Below are positions 1 to 9,504 of a stretch of 64,000 nucleotides of DNA, one piece after another. A program made the translations under genes and the position numbers. The DNA is from Ashinkailepas kermadecensis. Taxonomy: Eukaryota; Arthropoda; Thecostraca; Neolepadidae. The first letter of the stretch is position 1. The number at the start of each line of letters is the position of its first letter. Location of the stretch: positions 310,001 to 374,000 of the forward strand of contig JAOTOM010005058.1 in NCBI GenBank assembly GCA_034440615.1, given 5' to 3'. The notes under the pieces are model-generated. The model had not been told where the DNA came from. It ran no database searches and was given only the letters and a program-made list of their open reading frames with translations.

Positions 1-1035
1 CGAGCGTCTCTGGAGGGCCGCCTTTACCAGTCCCAGGGCGCCGCATTTTTATGGGATGGGCACGTGCCCTTGTGCCCCTTGAATCTGTCCCTGATAGAGG
101 TTCGGTGTCAAGAGTGAGACTGACGCCATGACAATGCGCATTACATGCATGTCACGTTCGATTGAAAACAACCCGAACATGATTGTGTTCCGTGTAGGGT
201 CTGGATATGCAGGGTACACCTGGGGAAGCGGAAAGCGGAAAGCGGGAAGCGGAAAGCGGGAAGTGGGAAGTGGGAAGCGACACCACGACTAAGCAGGTTG
301 ACCCCAACCACCTCAACATGACTGACTTGAGACTGGACGCCGACTGGGAGCACCATTTTGGTGGCGCCCATAGCAGACGGGGTTGATGGAAGCTACCGCA
401 GAGGGGGCAGACGAAACCGCGACTCCGAGCCGGTTTGGCCCACGTGGGCGCGCGCTCACTCCATAGAGAAGCAGATGGCCGTGCCACCGTGGGATCGCAG
501 CAGCCTAATAACCAAAAACAGGAAGACCAAATTGGGCGATCACGTGTAAGCGTCCAACTGGTGTAATCAGACCACGGCTGACATTATCTGGTGCGGCGTT
601 CCCACCTGGAATGGGACAGACGCGGCGTGGAATTCCCAAGAATGCTTCCATCTACATTTGTAATGCTACTCTACCACGCGCATGGGTCTTGGGCTGTAAC
701 GAAGCTGAACGCACCCCCGTTAGTTCACTTTCTCCCGAGCTGGTGGCTTTGCCGTGAGGCGCAACGTCGTAAATGGTGAGCGTCGCGTCCTCAGACAAAC
801 AAATCCAACAATTCCACAGCACCGATGGCTGGTTTGACGAGCCATGCGAGGTGAGTACGTCGTGTACATGATTAATTATGCTGCTTTCGAACAATTTCAA
901 TCCATCCTGCCTTTATTGATACTCACCATCTCACACTTCCTCTCTCCCTTTCCTTTCATCTCTTTATATCCCAACCGGCTGAACTTATTATCCCTCAATG
1001 TCTGTACCTCGCTACAGTCTGTCGTCACCTCACAC
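1..1035. other. Non-coding stretch, no gene recognised
   Basis: No recognisable protein or RNA gene. Short open frames on both strands show no known domain and overlap one another. The only internal structure is the small purine repeat at 222-281. A sequence near 844-853 resembles a splice donor (GAG followed by GTGAGT), but no exon can be built around it. Confidence 0.5.
222..281. repeat. Short purine tandem repeat (GGAAAGC-like, about 7-8 bp unit)
   Basis: About eight consecutive imperfect copies of GGAAAGC / GGGAAGT. It is purine-only on the plus strand apart from one C or T per unit. Probably an ordinary slippage repeat. Confidence 0.8.
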
Positions 1036-1119
1036 GGCGCCACTCACGGTGTGGCTGTGACCGCGCCGCTCACGGTGTGACTATAGCAGGCGTCGCTCAC
1101 GGTGTGACTGTGACCGGCG
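1036..1119. repeat. Small outlying cluster of the 27-bp minisatellite
   Basis: Three imperfect copies of the same unit (core CTCACGGTGTGACTGTGACC) that forms the large array at 1630-2674. They are separated from it by about 510 bp that includes a pyrimidine tract. The copies are more diverged than those in the main array, as expected for an old edge of the array or a separate seeding event. Confidence 0.85.
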
Positions 1120-1179
1120 ATCCCGCCACCTCTAGATTGTTCTAATCGTCTGTTCATTCCCCAATCTCTGAATCGATAT

Positions 1180-1430
1180 TGATGTATCCACCTTTATTTG
1201 CTTATCTGTTCGATCTATCTTGTTTATCCGATCCCCTTAGCTATATTTACCTCTCTAACTTTCTCCCTCTTACTCCCCTTCCCTCCCTCCCTCTCTACCT
1301 GTCTAACCTTTCCTCTCCTTTGCCTTTCCATCTAGCTCGCCCTTTCTTCCTCTTCCTCCTCCTCCTCCCCTCTCCCTCTATCTCTTTTATCTCTATCTCT
1401 CTCTATCGTTCTCTATCTTATCGTTAATGC
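1180..1430. repeat. Polypyrimidine tract
   Basis: About 250 bp of almost pure C/T on the plus strand (CTCTCC, TTCCTC, TATCTC blocks), with occasional A. It is low-complexity sequence with mirror-like segments. Such tracts can form triplex structures in vitro; no function is implied here. Confidence 0.8.
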
Positions 1431-1629
1431 TACGTCGCCATGCTGATCCATCAACGTACCAGTACTCCATCATTGTTTGCATACCGCACCTGCAAGTCAA
1501 CTAGTCGCGTAACAGGATGAAGACAACCGATCTGTATCAGATCAAGTGGTTAGCAGCTGAGCATGTTCCAGTGTCGGGCCGCTGAGATGTCGAGCTGCAG
1601 TCGGATCGGGGTGGCTCGGCTGTGGCCAG

Positions 1630-2674
1630 AACCGGCGCCGCTCACGGTGCGACTGTGACCGGCGCCACTCACGGTGCGACTGTGACCGGAGCCGCTCACG
1701 GCGTGACTGTGACCGGCGCCACTCACGGTGTGACTGTGACCGGAGCCGCTCACGGTGTGACTGTGACCGGAGCCGCTCACGGCGTGACTGTGACCGGCGC
1801 CGCTCACGGTGTGACTGTGACCGGAGCCGCTCACGGTGCGACTGTGACCGGCGTCGCTCACGGTGTGACTGTGACCGGAGCCGCTCACGGTGTGACTGTG
1901 ACCGGCGCCACTCGCGGCGCGACTGTGACCGGCGCCGCTCACGGTGCGACTGTGACCGGCGCCGCTCACGGTGCGACTGTGACCGGCGCCGCTCACGGTG
2001 TGACTGTGACCGGCGCCGCTCACGGTGTGACTGTGACCGGCGCCGCTCACGGTGCGACTGTGACCGGCGTCGCTCACGGTGTGACTGTGACCGGCGTCGC
2101 TCACGGTGTGACTGTGACCGGCGTCGCTCACGGTGTGACTGTGACCGGCGTCGCTCACGGTGCGACTGTGACCGGCGTCGCTCACGGTGCGACTGTGACC
2201 GGCGTCGCTCACGGTGTGACTGTGACCGGCGTCGCTCACGGTGCGACTGTGACCGGCGTCGCTCACGGTGTGACTGTGACCGGCGTCGCTCACGGTGCGA
2301 CTGTGACCGGCGCCATTCACGGTGCGACTGTGACCGGCGCCGCTCACGGTGCGACTGTGACCGGCGCCATTCACGGTGCGACTGTGACCGGCGCCGCTCA
2401 CGGTGCGACTGTGACCGGCGTCGCTCACGGTGTGACTGTGACCGGCGCCGCTCACGGTGTGACTGTGACCGGCGCCGCTCACGGTGTGACGATGACCGGA
2501 GCCGCTCACGGTGTGACTGTGACCGGCGCCGCTCACGGTGTGACTGTGACCGGCGCCGCTCACGGTGTGACGATGACCGGAGCCGCTCACGGTGTGACTG
2601 TGACCGGAGCCGCTCACGGTGTGACTGTGACCGGCGTCGCTCACGGTGCGACTGTGACCGGCGTCGCTCACGGT
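1630..2674. repeat. 27-bp GC-rich minisatellite, about 39 copies
   Basis: A continuous head-to-tail array with core CTCACGGTGYGACTGTGACC followed by GGCGYCG. Variants are shared between neighbouring copies (GCC/GTC/GCA in the linker, GTG/GCG in the core, and occasional GACGATGACC), which points to local expansion of blocks. Because 27 is divisible by 3, long open frames run through it on both strands as nine-residue repeats (for example AAHGATVTG on plus). I regard these as by-products of the period, not genes: there is no start context, splice site or flanking domain. Confidence 0.95.
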
Positions 2675-3160
2675 CCAGTCGACAGACAGCGGGCGGCGTC
2701 AGAGCGCGTCACGACCGGCGCCGCCGTCCACGGCGGAGCGTTCCGTTCCGCGGCTCTGCACCGGAACCGGCGCCGGAAACGCGCTTGGATCGCCGCGCGC
2801 CACCGCAGCCGTCGGCCGCGGCGAACTTCAGAGGTCATCCACCACCGGGCTAGTTCGACGGGGCGAGACAGTCAGCCACCAGCGCCATCAGCTCCGGCAG
2901 AAGAGCGCGGCGTAGAACGCCAGGCCATTCAGCTTCCTGGTAAAGCCGGCAGCCCGCAGCTGCGCTCAGGACAGCGCGCTTCCCAGCCGGAGTGCGTGGG
3001 TCGGTGGTAGTCCTGCCGAACGATGGTGGGATCCGCCCTGGCACGTGGTCGAGCTCCACGTGACCGACGGCCAGAGACGACGTCACAGCCTGCGACCGGG
3101 CTACATCGGGACGGTGAGGGTGGACACCCACCGGGGGGGGAGGGTAAGATCACTCGGCCG
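2675..3160. other. GC-rich island next to the 27-bp array
   Basis: Very GC- and CpG-rich sequence directly abutting the minisatellite. Open frames exist on both strands but none has a recognisable domain or convincing splice sites. It could be a decayed flank of the array or an unrecognised exon of the minus-strand PDZ gene, whose next exon should lie below 3684. I could not confirm an exon. Confidence 0.4.
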
Positions 3161-3470
3161 AGGGACTCTGGGAGGTGGCTGGGCAATCACACTACGAGGC
3201 TAGCGGATCAGACCGGGAGGCTGAGGAATCGGACTGGGATTGGAGCATAGGGACGCATCGACTGCATCGGTCATGCAGCGTTCAGACCAGGAGGTGGTTA
3301 AGGAATCATGCCAGGTGGTGGGCAGATAATCAGAATGGTAGGTAGCTGAGGAATCAAACCAGGGTGTAGGTGAGGAAGGGGACCGGGAGGTGGCTCAGGC
3401 GTCAACTCAAGTGACTGGGGAATCAAAGCGGGAAGTGGATAGGGACTCGGATCAGGATTTGGCTGGCTAT
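3160..3470. repeat. Degenerate purine-rich minisatellite (about 33-45 bp unit)
   Basis: Recurring phrases such as GGGAGGTGGCT, GAGGAATCA and CAGACC appear about seven times at irregular spacing. This looks like an old tandem repeat blurred by mutation and indels. Confidence 0.6.
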
Positions 3471-3586
3471 CCGGACAAAAATATAATGTTCAGCTAGACA
3501 GACATGTTTTTTAGTCATATTATGGTGGTTTCGGAAGATGTCGACTGAGGCTAGCCTACGAACAAGAACGCTACACTAACTGAAAT

Positions 3587-3650
3587 TGCTGGACGCTACA
3601 TAACCAGTAGCAGTTGATGCGTTCCTAAGCCCAAGCAATCAATCAGTAAA
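3587..3650 (-). repeat. Dispersed hairpin-containing short repeat, copy A
   Basis: Read on the minus strand, this segment matches 34440-34507 (plus) at about nine positions in ten. A related core is at 8641-8682. All three contain a G/C stem (GGGCGC or similar), a loop with CATCAACTGCTACTGG, and the complementary GCGCCC. It sits about 34 bp beyond the donor of the PDZ exon ending at 3684. Probably the 3' end of a short interspersed element. Confidence 0.6.
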
Positions 3651-3683
3651 TGAACTAAAATTGCATAAAATTTGATACGATAC

Positions 3684-3819
3684 CTGCGTTTAGTGGCGTT
3701 TTCCCGGCGCGCCACATACAGCACAACGTGACCGGAACGGACCGATTTGAACAGAACCACAGCCTCGCTGTGTGACAGGTCCTGCATACTCTCTCCGTTG
3801 ACGGCCAGAATCTCGTCAC
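3684..3819 (-). CDS. PDZ scaffold gene, most 3' visible exon (second half of PDZ 2)
   Basis: This 136-bp internal exon encodes the second half of a PDZ domain: GDEILAVNGESMQ, then the alpha-B helix LSHSEAVVLFK, then the last strand HVVLYVARR. The acceptor is TTGTTGCAG before GTGAC and the donor is CGCAG followed by GTATCG. The entry phase needs one base from the previous exon, and exon 7554-8179 ends with exactly one spare G, restoring KEGDEI across the junction. The His at the first position of helix alpha-B (LSH) is typical of class I PDZ domains, which bind C-terminal S/T-x-hydrophobic peptides; that ligand class is inference. Two bases are left over at the donor, so another exon follows, at lower coordinates or off the window. 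The family assignment, PDZD2 / pro-IL-16-like, rests on the PDZ sequence only. Confidence 0.9.
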
Positions 3820-4533
3820 CTGCAACAAACCCGACCGGAACCGTCACACGAAGCACACCAGCCAACAGTTCGTCATCTTGAGACGCATCGATTGATGTGC
3901 CACCTTGAACACACGGATTATTTAAACTATTTCACGCTTCTCCTATTCGGAACATGATTCATTCGGAATGAACGCATTGGTCGTTCGGAGCTGCTAATTT
4001 GTGAATTATTCCATCTAAACGACACTGCAGTGGTGTGCCTAAGTGTAGCTATCAAGCGATTCCACCACAAACTGGCGTCACCCAGCTCAGTTGTCCCGTG
4101 TCCACCCTCAGGCGTGGCGGCGGTTTAACTGACACGCTTGCGCTCGGCTCACACCCAGTCAGCCGTTTGGTGGAGAGTGATGGCGGCGACCTGTCTGGAG
4201 GGGCGTGCTCTGATCCCGGCACGCTGAGCGGCATGTACGCCGTCGAATGGGCGGCCAGCGCCGCTGATGCATGGGCTCGTTAACGGGGTGCTGCGACCCG
4301 AGGTGCGCCGCTGACCGTACGGGGCACACCCTGCCGCCGCAGTAGTGGCACCGGAACACACCCGTCAGGCGGTGGCGGGCTCATTATGACGCGCAAACGT
4401 CACAACCACGACCTGGCAGTTACGAGATCGGTGGCGATGATGTAGCGGCTAACAGAAGCCATCCATTCACACCCTGATCGGTCCGTCTGACCAATCTCCA
4501 GATGGATCTCCAACGGAGCGTGGATGATGGTAA
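3820..4533. other. Intron of the PDZ gene, proximal part
   Basis: Intronic sequence between exons 3684-3819 and 7554-8179. A GC-rich patch at about 4035-4430 has overlapping open frames on both strands but no recognisable domain. Nothing else is seen before the LINE remnant begins. Confidence 0.6.
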
Positions 4534-4717
4534 TTGTTCGGGATATGTGCATGCAGACAATCGGGACTTTTTGGCATCAGGAGCTATCATCATGCTTTGA
4601 TTGCATCCAAGCACTTGGAAGTTCAAACTCTTTTACGCAACAAAATTGCCCTGCAACTCAGTGACATAAGACATACAGCAAAAGAAATAGACTGGAAGAG
4701 CATGTTTCGGAAATGAT

Positions 4718-5011
4718 ATGCAAATATACATGAACTACGGTGTCTATTCTTCCGGATATGGGATCCATTGTTCATTAAAATTCTGCAATAAAATTAATGC
4801 TACAAATAGGAAATTAGGACGAACAATCTCCCGCGCACGCGAGTGTATAATAATGGAAATTCAGCAATCCGGTGGCGAACCGTCCGGCATGCATTTGCCA
4901 CAAGTAGACAACGGTGCTCTGAAGCTAACACCCATAACGCTTGCTCAGTTTGAACATGCATTATTGAACATGCCCAACAAAAGTTCGTGCATCGAATCTG
5001 ACATCCCGTGA
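4718..5011 (+). pseudogene. LINE ORF fragment upstream of reverse transcriptase
   Basis: An open frame whose last third has the composition and spacing of the linker before the RT domain in CR1/Jockey LINEs, with the segment LTPITLAQFEHALLNMPNKS. In relatives this leads to a conserved motif marking the start of RT. Here the frame stops shortly after IESDIP, and the sequence continues out of frame. It is part of the element spanning 4534-6690 and is not an independent gene. Confidence 0.65.
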
Positions 5012-5080
5012 GCGTACTGAAGATGTGCTTAATCAACATTTTATAATATAGATTGGTGAAGTCCCGCTTCGCATGGCAAA

Positions 5081-5610
5081 ATGGACTATTGTGACGCGGA
5101 GTATACCATTTGCGTATCTGCAACATTGTCGAAACAAATTGTGCACAAGCACATCACTGACTACATACAGCGGAGTGGCCTGTACAGCGCCGATCAGCAC
5201 GGCTTCATGTCGCACTACTCAACGTGCACAGCCCTGTTGACCATCACAGATGATGTCCTGTAGGGTATGGACCGGTCAGACGTATCGTTGGTGTCCCTGT
5301 TGGAACTGAGTAAGTGTTTCGATGTTGTGGCTCATGACACGATCCTAGAAAAAAAACATTAGCATTACAAATCCCTGGATGGTTTGTCAGCTGTCCGGAT
5401 AGACGCACACAGCGTGTTCGGGTTGGCATGAACACGATATCTGAACCAAATGAGCTGCGCATGGACACATTTCAACGATCGCGTCTGTGATGCCTCCTGT
5501 TTAACATCGTCCGCCATATTTCCGCCGTGATCGATTAATTTCTCCACCGCGCTTTTCGCTACGCTTACGACACCGAGTCAGTGATCACTGACTCTCGAGA
5601 CAAACTGCCT
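5081..5610 (+). pseudogene. LINE reverse-transcriptase domain remnant, catalytic motif damaged
   Basis: Residues KQIVHKHITDYIQRSGLYS, then QHGFMSHYSTCTALL, then SKCFDVVAHDTILEK after an in-frame stop, are characteristic of RT fingers and palm (the palm D of CFDVV is kept). Further downstream, frame changes reveal RTQRVRVG and LLFNI. The normal YADD catalytic box is read as YAYD near 5561-5572, so one of its two aspartates is lost as well as the frame being broken. The enzyme cannot be active. Several stop codons, a frameshift in the A-rich run at 5349-5356 and the motif change all point to an old copy. Confidence 0.85.
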
Positions 5611-5807
5611 GAAAAGAGGTAGGTGTACGCTGGAGAAAGTATTGGATATAATATGCACTTGATTCCTGTAATACGGTGTGAAGGTTAATGTAAGTAAAAC
5701 AGAATTCGTGTTGTTTGGAAGTCGGCGCAAACTAGATCTAATCGCATATGCAGGCACAGTACTTTTTAAATAGAGACTAATCGCACCCTCAGCAAAGGAT
5801 AGAAACC

Positions 5808-6422
5808 ATGGCGTCATCATGGACTCGCCTTCAACATGGGACGCACATGTTAACATGGGACGCACATGTTAACAGCGTCGTAGCGAAGTGTGCCGGCCTG
5901 CTCTTGAAATTGCTGCAGGTTAAGAATCTGTTCTCTCCGCATCTGTTACCCCGACTGATCGACACTCTGATACTGTCTCACGCCAGATATTGCTTACCCA
6001 TGTATGGCAACACGTCTGACACTCAATTAGCCAACGTTCAAAAGGTTCTAAATTTCGCCGCTCAGGTGATCTCCGGCCGACGCAGATCTCAGCACATATC
6101 TGCTGTGCTACGGTCGCCCGAATGGCTTAGTTCGAAGAACCAGACCACCATGTTCGATGCAAACACGACGCACGCTATTCTGAGATCGCAGCGGCCAGTG
6201 TGTCTGTTCCATAATATCTCCCTCAATGATAAACATGCGTGTCGCGTCACCAGGCAATCAAGCATGCGTGTCGTGTTACCAGACAATCGAGCATGCGTGT
6301 CGTGTTACCAGACAATCAAGCATGCATGTCGCGTCACCAGGGAATCGAGCATGGCATCGGTGCCACACAACCATGATAACTTTAGCAGGCGTAACTTTGT
6401 GCACCGAGGAAGTATCGAGTAG
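5808..6422 (+). pseudogene. LINE C-terminal (post-RT) region remnant
   Basis: The longest surviving open piece of the LINE. It contains WDAHVNSVVAKCAGLLLKL, then LLPRLIDTLILSHARYCLPMYG, then VQKVLNFAAQVISGRRR, the conserved region after the RT palm in CR1/Jockey-type elements. Its first residues include a 19-bp tandem duplication (CATGGGACGCACATGTTAA twice at about 5837-5874) that is not expected in an intact element. From residue about 140 the frame enters a 30-bp tandem repeat (6232-6355) and loses similarity. Confidence 0.85.
6232..6355. repeat. 30-bp tandem repeat inside the LINE, 4 copies
   Basis: Four imperfect copies of a unit beginning CATGCGTGTCGYGTYACCAG and ending AATCRAG. They expanded within the LINE remnant and lengthen its C-terminal open frame artificially. 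Confidence 0.85.
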
Positions 6423-6689
6423 TACGTCTATGCTGTCTAACACAACAAGCAGCATTGCTCGCTACCTGCATTGAGGTGTGCCATCAAGCGAAAGAGGCTG
6501 TCTTTGTCCTAATCTGGCCAGAGGAATGTCGGATTGCGCTGTCTGTGATAAACGGAGCATAATATCTTCTCGGGAGGGCTTTATTTCTTATTTCCTCCTT
6601 TCATGCTTTATGTTGCATGTATGACAGAACCCTATAGAACAGCCACATTTGTGGATGTACATTGACTGCGTAAAAATAAATATATAAGT

Positions 6690-6845
6690 AAATCGATGAA
6701 TATACATGTCAATCACAGGTGGAGCTTTAAGTATAGGATTGGAATGACCTAGAAATACTAATCGATCGATCGAAATCGATGAATATACATGTCAATCACA
6801 GGTGGAGCTTTAAGTATAGGATTGGAATGACCTAGAAATACTAAA
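6690..6845. repeat. 83-bp direct duplication at the LINE 3' end
   Basis: The segment beginning AAATCGATGAATATACATG is repeated almost perfectly 83 bp later, with a short ATCGATCGATCG run between the copies. The near identity suggests a recent duplication, younger than the LINE decay around it. Confidence 0.9.
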
Positions 6846-6879
6846 GCTGATGCACTGAAACTTCTTCGTACTGGTCCAT

Positions 6880-7330
6880 ATGATTTCATGGAAAAGTTTG
6901 CAATTATTGCCAGGACTCAACCGGAGCATTAAAGGGGTTCGAGTTCCTTCAAAGAAAGAACTCCACTCGTGATTCCGTACAGCATGCTTCTCAACATACC
7001 ATCGCTACCAGTTCCTGCGGCGTTATAGCAAAGCACATCTTAATGAAAATAATGATGCATGCTTTTGCCTTTACTTCATAAACACATTTCTGAGATCAGG
7101 GGTAGCTATGTCGAGTAGGCATCTTTATCAGAACAAAAGTTTAGAACTACATTGTTGTAGGGATTCAACTGAACATTGAAGGGTTCGAACCCCTTCAAAG
7201 AGACAGAGCATTCCACCTTTGATATCAACATAGCATATTTGCCAGCATTTCATCCTTTTCAGTTTCTGCGATGTCATAATAATAGCACCATCTGCAAAAT
7301 ATTTGTGCGTGCTTTCTTAGCACGACTACT
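6880..7330. repeat. Two diverged tandem copies of an about 250-bp sequence
   Basis: Segments at about 6880-7085 and 7130-7330 share ordered blocks: a GGACTCAAC / GGATTCAAC start, a GAGCATTAAAGGGGTTCGA / AACATTGAAGGGTTCGA block, CTTCAAAGA, ATAGCA with a GTTTCTGCG-like block, and GCACATCTT / GCACCATCT with a shared 3' end. The GGTTCGA match to a tRNA B-box is probably coincidence; no tRNA fold is present. Possibly an old SINE or duplicated intron sequence. Confidence 0.6.
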
Positions 7331-7553
7331 CTTGCCGTAACCACATGGTACATCTAATCATATAAAATATACAAAGCGAGTGTCTTGATTAACACAAGTA
7401 AAAACTCGTGGAAGGACAGGTAGATGCCAATATTCACAAGGCAGAACGGAAATAGCTTGCCTGGTAGGCAGATATTTATCCTGTGTCCACTAAGTTCGTC
7501 TGGCGGTCCTGTGCTGCTTATATGATGCTCTATTAGTCTGTGTAGATACCAAC

Positions 7554-8179
7554 CTTCCTTGAGTTTGTTATCTTCTGCAGCTTGTCCATTCGGGAATACC
7601 GTCTTCACGAATATTCCCATGTTGCCTTTTGGAGAGTCCCTACCGCCCACGATACTAAATCCAAGACTCTTTTTGCCAACACCCTTCTCGAACTTGATGG
7701 TCAGCAGGGAGGTGGCCAGCGACTTGGGACGACGCGGTGTTGACGAGCCAGAGGACTTGGAGCCTGAGCCGCGGTCATGTCGCATGCGCAGTATCTCCCT
7801 GACGGAGGACGCCGACTGCACGCTGGAGACCGAGTAGCCGGAGGCGCCCGACAGCACCGACTCGGACCGCTGCGGCTCCTCCGTCTCGGACGCGTCGTAC
7901 GGCTCCGAACACGCGGTCGGGTACTCGAACGAGTCGTCCGGGTCGTCTGGCTCGTGCCTGGCGGCGGCCGCGCCGCTGGTGTCGGGCACGGCGATCACTA
8001 CCACGTGCTGGCCGGCCGGCTGCTGGCTCAGCCGGTCGGGGTTGAAGTCACGCGCTATGACGATGTCAAGCTCCGGAGACGGGTCCCGCAGGATGTCCAG
8101 CACCAACTCGAGGGTGCAGCCACGCAGGCGACGCCCGTTGACGTTGACGATCTCATCGCCCACTTTGAAGCGCCCGTCC
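7554..8179 (-). CDS. PDZ scaffold gene, exon joining PDZ 1 and PDZ 2
   Basis: This 626-bp exon starts after the acceptor TTTTTTCCTCAG with [20 protein letters not shown], the second half of the PDZ 1 begun in exon 9505-11308. About 110 residues of Ser/Pro/acidic linker follow, with phosphorylation-like [13 protein letters not shown]. It ends with the first half of PDZ 2 (from about 7708): SLGFSIVGG as carboxylate-binding loop, then [15 protein letters not shown]. One base comes from each side to complete the boundary codons (AA|G and G|GT), so phase agrees with both neighbours. The donor GTTGGT is weaker than the others. PDZ scaffolds assemble receptors, channels and cytoskeletal partners at membranes; the precise partners are unknown. 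The family resembles PDZD2 / pro-IL-16 in the '[14 protein letters not shown]' region. Confidence 0.93.
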
Positions 8180-8599
8180 CTGAGGAAAAAAATAGTTGCC
8201 GGGAATACATTGCCATGCATGGGAACGAAACGATCACACACAGCACATAGAGGTCAAAGAGCACTGGACTATATTATCTTTGCAAGGCGTGTAACCTGTG
8301 GTTATGCTCTGTACTCATGATGTCTGTAGTAAGCTTCAGCTGATAAGTTTTTGAACAATACATGGATATCAAAAACCTCACATATATGTCACCCAATCAG
8401 TTGCAGGCTGGAGTACCAAGGTATTAACTCTGCACCACATTCGCCACATTTGTCGGCGTAGGGGGAGGAGTTGTTGCAACCCCTCTAGCGTTTCCAAACG
8501 GAGAGAGTTGCGACATGCAACAAAACAGCGCATTGTAGTCTTCGAGACCTCGCAAGTGATATTAGATATTTATACTTCGGGTGAATGGGTAGCCTTCGT

Positions 8600-8632
8600 T
8601 AGTTGGTTAACTAACCAACCAACTAACCAAGT
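8600..8632. repeat. Short TTGGTTAA / TTAACCAA inverted repeat
   Basis: GTTAGTTGGTTAACTAACC followed by AACCAACTAACCAAG forms a nearly perfect short palindrome with four-base periodicity. It could form a cruciform or be a slippage product. No function assigned. Confidence 0.6.
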
Positions 8633-8640
8633 TATTGGGG

Positions 8641-8682
8641 TTTGGGGGCGCTTCGACTACAGAGGTCATGTAGCGCCCATTA
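8641..8682 (+). repeat. Dispersed hairpin-containing short repeat, copy C
   Basis: The GGGGGCGC stem, a CGACTACAGAGGTCATGTA loop and GCGCCCAT match the core of the copies at 3587-3650 and 34440-34507. Only the hairpin part is conserved here. Confidence 0.5.
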
Positions 8683-9504
8683 ACAGGTGGCCTTCCAGAT
8701 CACATTAAGTAAATGTTCCGCGAAGATTGAAAACGTCTATTTTGGACCGTTGTCTGTGTGAAAACAGTAGTAGATAATTGCTTCACACGCTCACCATTAT
8801 GACTTTCAAAATGTTTGGCTGTTAACCATGTGCGATTTCGTACACTTCGACTCACAGATAGAGGTCGGACGAGGCGAAATTGTTCACCTCATCTTAGATG
8901 TTTCCGAAATACTGCCCAATTAACCACATAATAGCTCCCTACTCGGAGATGTCACCTGGGTTCAAATGAGGTCAGTGACATAGGATAACCTTGGAAATCC
9001 AATGACTTACGTCGACATGTTAGCTGAGTTGACAATATTGTTTCCTGTTGACAATAGTTGCTGAGCCTTACCACATCCATTGTTGGTGATTTAGGAGCAA
9101 TACTGGGATCAATTGTCGATGATTGGCGATTTGGGGTAAAATTGATCTGATATGTTTCCTCTCATGGCGTCATACGACAGTTACCTTGTGCTTTTCATTT
9201 TAAAATCATAAGATCGACAAAGGGTGCCCCATAATCTATGCTCAGCGAAGACGCTCTGACGTGCGCCGTTCTTCAGTGGTCGCTCTAAAAACTGGGGTGG
9301 ATTCAACAACTCCTTCCGTCCACCTGCATTAGCGAGAATCAAATCAAGGCGAGCTTATATGCACACTTATTTTCCATGCCACATCCAGCAGCATACCAGC
9401 ATCTTACAAACTATTATCTTGAAGGAAGTGACCAAATAACTGTCTTCTGCTCTCAACAATGTGGGCACAACACACAAAATGAAAGATGACAAATCACCGC
9501 TTAC

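Larger units (their letters stand above)
4534..6690 (+). mobile_element. Decayed non-LTR retrotransposon (LINE, CR1/Jockey-type), antisense in the PDZ intron
   Basis: Fragments in several frames read in the right order for a LINE second ORF. They are a piece at 4534-4716 that may be the end of the endonuclease region, the pre-RT linker at about 4800-5011, reverse transcriptase from 5081 to about 5610, and the post-RT region at 5808-6360. A 3' segment follows, ending near the AATAAATATATAAG at about 6677. Frameshifts, stops and small tandem duplications interrupt it throughout, so it is non-functional. It lies on the plus strand inside an intron of the minus-strand PDZ gene, the orientation in which intronic LINEs are often tolerated because their processing signals are not read. 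Clade assignment beyond Jockey/CR1-like is not secure. The 5' end is not defined. Confidence 0.85.
8180..9504. other. Intron of the PDZ gene (1325 bp)
   Basis: Bounded by the donor GTAAGC at 9504 and the acceptor CAG at 8180, read on minus. It holds one copy of the hairpin repeat (8641-8682) and a TTGG/CCAA inverted repeat at about 8600-8630. No other gene or RNA seen. Confidence 0.8.

Noticed and set aside
774..853. Possible plus-strand exon ending at a GAG|GTGAGT donor
   Set aside because: Good donor, but the reading frame is under 30 residues, has no acceptor or homologue and stands alone.
1550..3010. Long open frames on both strands through the 27-bp array (373 and 462 codons)
   Set aside because: The unit length is divisible by 3 and lacks stops on both strands, so long frames are automatic. 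No domain, signal peptide or splice sites support a protein.
7130..7210. GGGTTCGAACCCC resembling a tRNA T-loop/B-box
   Set aside because: No A-box, no anticodon arm and no acceptor stem; it belongs to a diverged repeat.
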